Of a DNA stretch of 64,000 nucleotides, positions 42,135-50,249 are shown one piece after another (positions within the stretch are counted from its first letter, which is position 1; every line of letters begins with the position of its first letter). Origin of the DNA: GWE2-42-39 sp034003625 (GTDB lineage Bacteria > Bacteroidota > Bacteroidia > Bacteroidales > Prolixibacteraceae); assembly GCA_034003625.1 (NCBI GenBank), contig JAVEYG010000001.1, positions 186,001-250,000 of the forward strand. Reading direction: 5' to 3'. The position numbers were made by a program, and so were the translations under genes. The notes beneath the pieces were generated by a model that saw only the letters and a list, made by a program, of their open reading frames with translations, was not told where the DNA came from and made no database searches.

Positions 42135-44366
42135 TTATTCTTTTGTGGTAAGCCTGATCATGGCACACCCGTTCTTCAAGGGTACATCGATCAGGAGAAC
42201 ACCATCTTTGAACCTGGATTCCAATGTATGTGATCTTTTCTCACCGGGATAATCCGCGCTACACGTCATGTGATCAAGCCCCGGAATGTTCTTAACCCTG
42301 ACTCTGGTCCCTGATGCTTTTCCGCCAAAAGTCACCGGCAGCGCGTACCCGTCAAAAACCTGAAACAGGTTAACGAGAATGCTGGGGTTTTCCGATTCCA
42401 CGCAATGGGATTCCAGTACCCACTTTTTACCACGGATTGCTTTTAACAGAGGCCCGTAATCCAGGTAGCTCTGATCGGTTTCAGGGTCGGGAAGTATGGT
42501 ATGGTCATTGCCGGGCAGTGGCGCTGTAGGATATGCCCCCATGATCAAATGTCTTTGAAAGAAAGCATCCGGATCAATGTCAGGCGTATTCTGTACCCTG
42601 AATCCATCTCCAGGCGTCCATGCAATCAACGGCTTGCGAAGCGAAAGAAAAGCAGAAGCATTCAGATTGGCTCCATTCGTCCCAAACTCATCATAAATGC
42701 CATCCAGGTACCTGGTTACTTCCAGGCGATAGGCGGTGACCGGGTTTGCAAAAATCACCTGTCCGCGCTCATGAATAATCTGATGTAATGTATCCATTAA
42801 ACTGAGCCACGACAAGCGGACCAAACGCCCGATACTTCCATGGTACAATCCCGCCTGATCATCTTCCTTATAGTTTACTTGGGTTAGCCAGTCAAGCCGG
42901 TCGATGCATATCCCGGAATAATCAGGCAGGCGCTCAACCTGTTTTTTTGCCTGGTCAAGAAGATGCTCCTTGTAATTCGCCCCCCCGCAATCCGTCACAA
43001 TAGCCCCTCCCCAGTTGGAGTAGATATGTTTTCCTTCCTGATCCGGCAAGATGCCATCCCTGATCATTCGATAGGCAAAGCTGGTGCAGTCCTTCCATAA
43101 CTCGTCTTCAGTCAGGCTGTTATCAACGTGTTCAATACCTTTCATGGCCAGCCCAAATTCCGTGGTGGTAAAATAGTTCAGAACATGAAAACCTGCCTGC
43201 TTCATACGATGTGCGTAATCGTTCATTCTGCGAAAGGTCATATAGGTTTCCTGACCGGGTATCGGGTTCCCTCCGGCATCGACATCCGAGCAGCGCCAAG
43301 GATCTTCATCATTTTTAACAGGTGGAAGGCTCATGCCCAGGTAAGGCCAGTCAAAACGTGCACGCCAGTTGAAACTAAACGCCATCTGCTTCATCTTTTC
43401 AACATCCGGAACTTCCTCTGAAGCGGAATAGGCTCCGCACCCGGCAATAGAATCAGCCCTGGCATTGAGAGGATCAAAAAATTCAGGATATCGTTCTGTT
43501 ATCCATTTTAATCCTCCTCTCCAGTCTGCCTGATGAGGGACAATATCCTGTGAAAACCGGATTGTTTTACCCCCTTCAAAACGATGGGAACTGCGGATCA
43601 TTTTCACCCCGGCCGACGTACCCGACACATACGTTTCCAAAAGCACATCCAATAACGGATCTTCGGGCGAGAGCACAAGACTCAATCCCAGATCATTGAC
43701 TGAATCCATTACGGAAGCCATCGGGAGCGAAACAAACTCGTCCGGATTTTCAATTCCGGTACTTCCATAAGTATATTGTTTGTTTGCAAAATGCTTAAAA
43801 CTGAAGGGATGTCCCCATTTCCCGCCAGGGACGACCTTTCCTGTCGAAGGGATCCAATACCGGTAAGCATCCTGATGGTCAATCCTGATCGATAAACTGA
43901 CGGGCGCTGTCCACAATTCTTCGACCCCGGGCTCAGGTTCGATCATAATCTCCCAGCGAATGCTGTTTTTCGTGGGAATGAAATTTTCTGTAACGGTACA
44001 TTCTTTTTGCCGGGGGCCCGAAACTTTGCTGATGAAGGAATACCCTTTCCCTGCCAGACGCTTGACTATAACTCCCCCTTCGCGACTGAACCCATCCAGT
44101 TGTATTCCCGCATAGGACAGCGGAAAAACCGTTCTATGCTTATCGACCAGGCATTCGGCAATGTGGCCGGACTCATCCAGCCGGATCGTTATTCCGGGTG
44201 CCTCGATGCTGTATTTTGTATGAAGTTCCTGGGGAGTTACCTCAAAGCCGGAGGGTTCCGGTCCCTGTTCGAAAGCCAGATCACCGATTTGCGCATAAAT
44301 CCTCAGTTGCCCGATGCACAGGAACAACACGAATTGTGAAAGTCTTATTAATCGTTTCATTGCCAT
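42135..44366 (-). CDS. Secreted putative glycosidase, family not assigned
   Basis: About 743 residues from the ATG at 44366 (44360 also possible). The frame is open to 44495, but that part overlaps a remnant gene, and a signal peptide (MKRLIRLSQFVLFLCIGQ) follows the chosen start. N-terminal beta-rich domain, then a barrel-like region with SGICIDRLDWLTQVNY (candidate Asp), YDEFGTNGAN and IAWTPGDGF, and a C-terminal small beta domain. The RLDWL segment recalls GH-D-type barrels, but I do not recognise the family. It ends 5 bp before the UroD-family gene at 42129. Confidence 0.65.
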   Translation of the reverse strand: MAMKRLIRLSQFVLFLCIGQLRIYAQIGDLAFEQGPEPSGFEVTPQELHTKYSIEAPGITIRLDESGHIAECLVDKHRTVFPLSYAGIQLDGFSREGGVIVKRLAGKGYSFISKVSGPRQKECTVTENFIPTKNSIRWEIMIEPEPGVEELWTAPVSLSIRIDHQDAYRYWIPSTGKVVPGGKWGHPFSFKHFANKQYTYGSTGIENPDEFVSLPMASVMDSVNDLGLSLVLSPEDPLLDVLLETYVSGTSAGVKMIRSSHRFEGGKTIRFSQDIVPHQADWRGGLKWITERYPEFFDPLNARADSIAGCGAYSASEEVPDVEKMKQMAFSFNWRARFDWPYLGMSLPPVKNDEDPWRCSDVDAGGNPIPGQETYMTFRRMNDYAHRMKQAGFHVLNYFTTTEFGLAMKGIEHVDNSLTEDELWKDCTSFAYRMIRDGILPDQEGKHIYSNWGGAIVTDCGGANYKEHLLDQAKKQVERLPDYSGICIDRLDWLTQVNYKEDDQAGLYHGSIGRLVRLSWLSLMDTLHQIIHERGQVIFANPVTAYRLEVTRYLDGIYDEFGTNGANLNASAFLSLRKPLIAWTPGDGFRVQNTPDIDPDAFFQRHLIMGAYPTAPLPGNDHTILPDPETDQSYLDYGPLLKAIRGKKWVLESHCVESENPSILVNLFQVFDGYALPVTFGGKASGTRVRVKNIPGLDHMTCSADYPGEKRSHTLESRFKDGVLLIDVPLKNGCAMIRLTTKE

Positions 44367-44384
44367 GTGTTTTTTCCCGGAAGC

Positions 44385-44601
44385 TGCTACAGCAGGTTGC
44401 TTAATGCCAGAACTCAGCCTACACCAGGTTATCCTCCATGCAACAGAGCGGATAATCAGGAAAGGTCTTTTTAATAAACCGGTGACATTCCTCATCCTGT
44501 TTCATCCGGTAATACGGATCCGGGTAATATTTCCGGTTAAAGGCGAATCCGCCCTGTTTATGCAGCCATCCTTTCGATACGATGGCCTGAACTTTTATCA
44601 T
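44385..44601 (-). pseudogene. N-terminal remnant of a UroD-family gene
   Basis: A 60-codon frame begins MIKVQAIVSKGWLHKQGG and runs through GFAFNRKYYPDPYYRMKQD to FPDYPLCCMEDNLV, then a stop. Directly after the stop the frame reads AEFWH and stops again. I associate this start with a UroD-like subfamily of about 350-400 residues in which NLVQAE follows; a CAG to TAG change would explain the first stop. The rest of the gene is absent, and the next intact gene starts at 44366. So it looks like a truncated, inactivated seventh UroD-family gene. The family match is from memory. Confidence 0.5.
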
Positions 44602-44615
44602 TTCTTGTCAGTTCA

Positions 44616-45926
44616 CTAAATGGCAAAGCTGGGTTTGCGTTTATCCCAGGCGCCTTTCGTGAAATCGGGGAACGGAACCGGCCTGTTTTTCTCAATAGAG
44701 ATTCCCGAAAGCTCAACGATGGCGCTCATGACCACTGAGTCATACACGTCGATGGGAGTGAGGCCTTTTATGCGCACCGCGTTTACAAACTGTTTCAGCA
44801 TGACGAAATCCACGCCGCCATGGCTCATCCCCTGCGTACCTTCCTGCCACCATTTGTGAAGGTATTTTTCTTCATGTGGTTTCCAGGGTTCCCATTGATG
44901 GTATTCAGGAGATTTACCGGTCAGATAGACGGAACTCTTTTCTTCATCATAAACGCCCAGTGTCCCCTGGAGCATCCAGCGGTTGGAATAGGGACGGGGA
45001 AGCTGCATGTCGTAGTTGACGACAATAGTTTTTCCCTTGTTTGTCCGGAGGAGTGATGTCACGATGTCACCCTGTTTGTAATTTAGCCTTGCATTCGGAT
45101 GATCCTTCCCAAATTTCCTCTCCAGGTACGTATTGATCCCTTTGGATGCAGAAGCTGTCGAATAGATTTCGGTTATGACGTCCCCGCAATTAATATCCAG
45201 CCAGCTCAGCACCGGTCCCACACTGTGCGTGGGGTACTGATCGCGGTTATATTCCAGAAGGTATCGCGCGGGCCATTTCTGTTCCCCTGTCTTGCTGTCG
45301 AAAAACCAGTGGTCGATGCAATCGTGCGAATGAGCACAATGCGAATGAACGACTTCGCCAAAAAGGCCGGCCCTGATCATGTTCAGCACAGCCAGGTTGT
45401 CGCGACGGAAGCTCCAGTTCTCGAGCATCATACAGGGGATACCCGTTTTTTCAGACGTTTCCACCAATTGCCAGCAATGATCTGCTGTCAGGGCCGCGGG
45501 AACTTCGATGCCTGGATAAATGCCCCGTTCCATGGCATAAAGGGCAATCGGAGCATGCGAATCCCAGTAGGTGGCAATGATCACCGCGTCCAGGTTTTCG
45601 ACTTCGAGCATCTCCCTGTAGGTAGTTTCGTTTCTACAGTAGATCCTGGGTTGCTGATCTTTGATTTCTTTGCAAACAGATACAGCGTTTTCAGCCTTTT
45701 CTTTAAAAAGGTCACACACGGCTGTGATTTCCACATCATTGATTTTCAGGAGTTCTCTCATCAATGTGGTGCCGCGCGCACCTGTTCCGATAACGCCAAC
45801 TTTCACAGGATCAGCCTGTTCTCCAAAAGACCTGTCATTTGCCATCAACGGGCGCGTTATTCCCATCGCCACGGAGGCGGCGATGCTGTTTTTTACAAAT
45901 TCTCTTCGGGATATCTCCTGTTTCAT
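44616..45926 (-). CDS. GH109-like Gfo/Idh/MocA family protein (putative alpha-N-acetylgalactosaminidase)
   Basis: 436 residues. N-terminal twin-arginine-like signal SRREFVKNSIAASVAMG, NAD-binding GVIGTGARG (about 43-51), then TYWDSHAPIALYAMERG. YPTHSVGPVLSWLDINCGD (His about 231), HGGVDFVMLKQFVNAVR and the C-terminal DVYDSVVMSAIVELS followed by PVPFPDFTKG strongly recall GH109 enzymes, which cleave alpha-GalNAc by an NAD-dependent mechanism. Other Gfo/Idh/MocA oxidoreductases cannot be excluded. It is exported in an operon with GH27 (another possible alpha-galactosidase or alpha-GalNAcase), so an alpha-linked galactose-type sugar is a likely target. Confidence 0.78.
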   Translation of the reverse strand: MKQEISRREFVKNSIAASVAMGITRPLMANDRSFGEQADPVKVGVIGTGARGTTLMRELLKINDVEITAVCDLFKEKAENAVSVCKEIKDQQPRIYCRNETTYREMLEVENLDAVIIATYWDSHAPIALYAMERGIYPGIEVPAALTADHCWQLVETSEKTGIPCMMLENWSFRRDNLAVLNMIRAGLFGEVVHSHCAHSHDCIDHWFFDSKTGEQKWPARYLLEYNRDQYPTHSVGPVLSWLDINCGDVITEIYSTASASKGINTYLERKFGKDHPNARLNYKQGDIVTSLLRTNKGKTIVVNYDMQLPRPYSNRWMLQGTLGVYDEEKSSVYLTGKSPEYHQWEPWKPHEEKYLHKWWQEGTQGMSHGGVDFVMLKQFVNAVRIKGLTPIDVYDSVVMSAIVELSGISIEKNRPVPFPDFTKGAWDKRKPSFAI

Positions 45927-45993
45927 TTTTTCATCCTATTGGTTCATGTCTATGCCAAAAAACAAGCGGAAAGAATTTACCGGTACTCAAAAT

Positions 45994-47607
45994 CTATCGT
46001 TTGCTCAGCTTCACCATAACAACACCCTGCGGGGGAACCTCAGCGCTGAACTCCCCGTTAAAAACGCCAATATCCTTTTGCCGCCACAGGTTACGAACCA
46101 CATGTTTCCCTTCTATTTGCAGTTGATCCCACCTGACGGTCATGTCTGAAGGGTTTTTCCCCCGGTTGAATAAGCCGACCGCTTTCGAACCGTCGTACAG
46201 GTTCTTAACCATTAAGAACAGACTGTCGGTTTGCTGCATCACCAGGCCGCATTCGCCCAACGGATCCTGGTCGATGTCGATTACTTCGGGATTGCACAAA
46301 ACATTCAGGGTAAATTCGTCCAGCTTCGACATGTCGCCGCTGTAAATCAAGGGTGAAGCCATCAGGCACCACAGCGACATATAGGCGTACTGCATATTGG
46401 CAGGCATTTTCGTTGGCTCGGGGAGACCTGCCGACGCCGCGCTGCCAATCCAGCCGATCTGGATGTAATCGGGGTCGTTCCATGCGCCGGGTTTTGAGTA
46501 TTCCCGGTGTTTGCTGTTGCGAAGCGCCACGTCGAAAATCCGGTCGAGTTCAAATCCCAGGTCGCCGCCGGTACGCCAGCAATGGCCTCCCACTTCTTCA
46601 CCCCATTCCCAAACGTTTGCCCAGCCGTACTGGCAAAGGTTCAGAACAATATCCCGATTCTGCCGCTTTAAAATTTCGCCCATCAGCCGGTAAGGATACT
46701 GGTGTGCTTCCAGTGTCTTGGCTTCCAGGCAACAGGACTTCAAATCCTTATCGTCGGGCTTTCCCCCTAAAGCGATATGCCCGTAGCTGCACCAGTCGTA
46801 CTTCAGAAAGTCAAAACCCCATTCCGCGAACCGGCGGGCATCCTGTTCCTCGTGCCCGTAGGTCCCCGCGTACGCGCCACAGGTGAGCGGGCCGGGAGAG
46901 GTGTAAAGACCGGCTTTCAATCCTTTCCCGTGGATGTAACCGGTAAGCGCTTTCATATCCGGGAAGTTGCTGTTTGGCAAAATATTCCCGTCTTCATCCC
47001 TTAACCGGCCTACGCGTGTGGAGTCGCTGTTTTGAGAGGAATTCATCCAGCAATCGTCAATATTCACGTACTGGTAGCCCACGTCGGCCATCCCCATGTC
47101 GATCATCACATCGGCAGCTTCCCGGATCGTTTTATCGGTCACCCGGTTATAGTGGGCATACCAGTGGTTCCAGCCCATTGGAGGCGTCAGCGCGAGCTTA
47201 TCGCCCGCCACGATTTTGAGTTTTCTTTCGTCTCTGCCTTTCGAATTGGAGGCGCGGATCAGCAAATCATATTCTCCTTTTGCAGGAGCAGTTCCTGTGA
47301 TAATGCCTGTCGAAGGGTCAAGATTCAGTTCAGGCGGCAATCCTTTTACCGAAAAGCGGACGGGACGTTCTCCCTGGCAGGGAATCCGGTACAGGAACGG
47401 ATGCCCGGGACGGCATCCGTAGACCAGCGGACCGTTGATCCGCGGCTGAGGTTTCGGAGCCGGCGTATAAATCTCATATTCACGATTGACGATGCTGTCA
47501 TTACAGCCTTCAGTCCTGCCGGTTTCCGCGCGTGACCCCTTGTTCAGGCAGTTAACAGAACTCATGGATACCAGACCAGCCAGTAAAATAAACAGGTATT
47601 TCATCAT
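45994..47607 (-). CDS. GH27 alpha-galactosidase-type enzyme, lipoprotein
   Basis: 537 residues. Signal with a lipobox-like MSSVNC (Cys about 20). Residues about 60-130 form a putative-Ig (He_PIG-like) domain with LPPELNLDPSTGIITG. The GH27 barrel starts LTPPMGWNHWYAHYN and has YVNIDDCW, FLKYDWCSYG (nucleophile Asp about 270) and GAWNDPDYIQIG (acid/base Asp about 378). GH27 includes alpha-galactosidases and alpha-N-acetylgalactosaminidases; the usual WNSW is WNHW here. It lies between paralogue C and the GH109-like gene. Confidence 0.9.
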   Translation of the reverse strand: MMKYLFILLAGLVSMSSVNCLNKGSRAETGRTEGCNDSIVNREYEIYTPAPKPQPRINGPLVYGCRPGHPFLYRIPCQGERPVRFSVKGLPPELNLDPSTGIITGTAPAKGEYDLLIRASNSKGRDERKLKIVAGDKLALTPPMGWNHWYAHYNRVTDKTIREAADVMIDMGMADVGYQYVNIDDCWMNSSQNSDSTRVGRLRDEDGNILPNSNFPDMKALTGYIHGKGLKAGLYTSPGPLTCGAYAGTYGHEEQDARRFAEWGFDFLKYDWCSYGHIALGGKPDDKDLKSCCLEAKTLEAHQYPYRLMGEILKRQNRDIVLNLCQYGWANVWEWGEEVGGHCWRTGGDLGFELDRIFDVALRNSKHREYSKPGAWNDPDYIQIGWIGSAASAGLPEPTKMPANMQYAYMSLWCLMASPLIYSGDMSKLDEFTLNVLCNPEVIDIDQDPLGECGLVMQQTDSLFLMVKNLYDGSKAVGLFNRGKNPSDMTVRWDQLQIEGKHVVRNLWRQKDIGVFNGEFSAEVPPQGVVMVKLSKR

Positions 47608-47740
47608 AATTTAATTTTGATTTTAATTTGAATGAAGGAACCGCATATGATTGTAAATGCAGGCTCCATTTTTTATTGAAATTTGGTTTAATTCTTAAAT
47701 CTTTTAAAAACAGGCATGTCATTGCGCTTTTTCTCTCGTT

Positions 47741-50227
47741 TTAGAATTTGACGGTCCACTGTATGGAGCTGTTTTTGGGTGAATCGATGTTGAGTTCAAC
47801 CAGTCCGGCTTTTTCGTCAATGGTTTTCATACTGCACTTTGCCCCTGTCGCTTTGCAGGAGTTCACCTTATAGCCATTGGTCGCGATGACCACCTTGTAT
47901 GTTTCGTTTTCAACAACCTCTGAAGTCCCGCTCAGTGTTCTTTTCGATGCATCCCAGGCGCATGTTTTCAGATCGATCATCCCCTGCATCACATGCCGGT
48001 TGGTCGACAGGAACTGCGGGTCATTCTCTTTCGCGTGCACCGACATCATCCTGGCCTCTCCCGGACGGAGCTGCTGTTCCAGTTTATCTCTGCCTGAAAA
48101 GGTCCCGACCAGCCGGTCATTCCAGAAATCATATACATAATAGCTTCCGGAGGGGTTTAGTCCCATGCCTCCCTCGTTTAGGCTCTTACTCAGTTCTATG
48201 CCAATGGTTTCCGGAGCCGAAGTATCGAAGTTATAAAACGTCAATTGATGCCAGTCGGGGTTAACTTCAAAATCGTACACCCTTGGATGCTTTGCGCTTC
48301 CGGTAAAGGCGTCCAGAGGTCTCGCGCTTTTAGGAACCGTGTGAAAAGGAACGATCCTGCTCAGATCGTGCATTTCTTCGCCGGTCAACCGGTAAAAGCT
48401 GCGGGGAAGCAAGAATCTGCCGCTGGCCACGTAGCACATCGTGAGCATGGCACGACGGCCGTCGGCATTGGCCGGAACAGGCTTCTTGATGTCTTTCGAA
48501 TCCATGTCGTAATTGATGACCACGCGGTTCTTGTACCAGCGCAGGCCGCAGCGACTGGTCATTTCCGGGTCAAAGTAGGTAGCGTCTCCCCACACGCGCT
48601 GCGACTCGATCACTCCGAGAGCGATGTCCGAATCGCGCGAGATATTCCGTTGGATCACAGCGCCTTTGTCCAGGCCCTCATCGGCCAGTTTGAACATGTT
48701 CCGGTATGCCCATGCTGTCGTCGCGTATTTATCTTCAAAGCCACCCTCAAAGGCCCAGGCTGTCCCTTCCGGGTAATCAAAAAAGATCCCTTTTATGCCC
48801 GCCTCTTTCAGGTTGGCATAGACCTTACGCATGTGTTCAATGAAGCCCGGGTCGGTAAAATCATAACTCCATAACTCTTTGTCGCTCCACCCGAATTGTG
48901 GGGCATATACCGTGTTTCCTTCCGGGTAAGTCAGTTCCTGGTAAAAACGTTGGTGTCCTGTGACTACCCGGTAGGGGTCGTTGAACAGCATCCAGTCGGG
49001 GTGTAGTTTGACAAAATCCTCGGAGCGACGGCCCGACTGCATGTAGGTAATCGGGTAACCGCCCAGATCAATTACCGCCTTGCTCCAGCTTTTGGTGGTC
49101 AGGTAGGGTGCAATGTAGTTGGGCCCGTCGGCAGAATTCAGGTCGCCCCACATGGCCCAGTGTTCATCGTCCCACCATCCCTGCTGGTTGTTTGGTCCGT
49201 AAGCGTCGGGCGTCAAACGGATGGCAACTTTGCCATATTTGGTGATGCCGCTCTTGATGGCATTCTCCATTTCTTCCACCGCCCCTTTTGAATCGTTGAA
49301 TTTACGCCTGTCTTTGTCAGGGTCATGATAGCTCGCCCACCACAGGCATTCGGTCGGGAAATCGTAATCATTCAGGTCGATCTGCTGGGCCTTTTTCAGC
49401 GTCCAGGCATATTTTTCCAAGGCTTCAAACGGGTTCTTGTTGATGAAGCAGAGGTAAAACTTCTCGTTGAGCCGGTAAGTCTGTCCTGCATCGATCAGTT
49501 TGCCTACCGGGTCTTCACTGAATAACTTCAAATGAAGCGACTGGTCGGTGCGGGTCACCTGGACAAACTTCTCAAACTCATGATAGGTAATTCCTCCGGC
49601 CACCAGTATTTCCGGCTGTTTTAAATCGCCGAATTTAACCAGCAGGTTGTTAAACGAACGCAAATCGGCGCTGCCGGTCACCCGGGTCGGATTACCCCCG
49701 CCGTTGCCATCCAGCACCTGGTAATTCACCCGGTTATCTTTCCCGGGATAAACCTGTTTGCTTGCCAACGGATGAAATCCCATCAGCCGGTAAGGCCTGT
49801 CCGTGTCGTTCACAATTCCCATGTTAAACACGATGAATTCCTGGTTGTCGTACAGGGTGGCCTGCCACAAAATATCGGCGTAATTGTCAAAGCTAACCCT
49901 GACGACCAGGCTCTTTCCTGTTCCCAGTTCATCCTTCACCTCCTCAGCCGTCCAGGTTCGCTTTTGGCATTCGTCTTTCGACTGCAGTCCGCCGGCCTGA
50001 AAATAAGCCTGGCTGACGATTCTTTCGCCCTCGTTGTCTCTAAGCGAAAACAGTCCGCTTGACAGATCAAAATCCAGCGATACCAGGTTATTCTGCAATT
50101 GCACCTGGTGATCCTGCTCTCTGACCTGAACGTTTTGCGCCCGGGCGCAGGCAAAACTCATCATCAATGAAGCGATGACCAAAAAAGCCCGGCAACGTAT
50201 CTGTCTGTTTATTAAGTCGGTTTTCAT
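47741..50227 (-). CDS. Large secreted putative glycosidase, paralogue C of four
   Basis: About 828 residues from the ATG at 50227; the frame is open to 50263, which would overlap the GH2 stop. Signal peptide ends CARAQ. It has the same domains as A and B, with IKGIFFDYPEG (about 482) and INYDMDSKD. Compared with A and B, the segment between the barrel strands is altered (WWASYHDPDKDRR, TVYAPQFGWSDKEL, NISRDSDIALGVIESQRVW), so the substrate pocket probably differs. The strong DNA similarity among A, B and C points to recent duplication or gene conversion. It follows the GH2 gene closely and precedes GH27. Confidence 0.75.
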   Translation of the reverse strand: MKTDLINRQIRCRAFLVIASLMMSFACARAQNVQVREQDHQVQLQNNLVSLDFDLSSGLFSLRDNEGERIVSQAYFQAGGLQSKDECQKRTWTAEEVKDELGTGKSLVVRVSFDNYADILWQATLYDNQEFIVFNMGIVNDTDRPYRLMGFHPLASKQVYPGKDNRVNYQVLDGNGGGNPTRVTGSADLRSFNNLLVKFGDLKQPEILVAGGITYHEFEKFVQVTRTDQSLHLKLFSEDPVGKLIDAGQTYRLNEKFYLCFINKNPFEALEKYAWTLKKAQQIDLNDYDFPTECLWWASYHDPDKDRRKFNDSKGAVEEMENAIKSGITKYGKVAIRLTPDAYGPNNQQGWWDDEHWAMWGDLNSADGPNYIAPYLTTKSWSKAVIDLGGYPITYMQSGRRSEDFVKLHPDWMLFNDPYRVVTGHQRFYQELTYPEGNTVYAPQFGWSDKELWSYDFTDPGFIEHMRKVYANLKEAGIKGIFFDYPEGTAWAFEGGFEDKYATTAWAYRNMFKLADEGLDKGAVIQRNISRDSDIALGVIESQRVWGDATYFDPEMTSRCGLRWYKNRVVINYDMDSKDIKKPVPANADGRRAMLTMCYVASGRFLLPRSFYRLTGEEMHDLSRIVPFHTVPKSARPLDAFTGSAKHPRVYDFEVNPDWHQLTFYNFDTSAPETIGIELSKSLNEGGMGLNPSGSYYVYDFWNDRLVGTFSGRDKLEQQLRPGEARMMSVHAKENDPQFLSTNRHVMQGMIDLKTCAWDASKRTLSGTSEVVENETYKVVIATNGYKVNSCKATGAKCSMKTIDEKAGLVELNIDSPKNSSIQWTVKF

Positions 50228-50249
50228 AATCATTAATTGTTTAAGATTG

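Noticed and set aside
44367..44495. Upstream extension of the unassigned glycosidase (start MRNVTGLL)
   Set aside because: The extension runs through the UroD-remnant region and precedes the true signal peptide, so it is not a plausible N-terminus.
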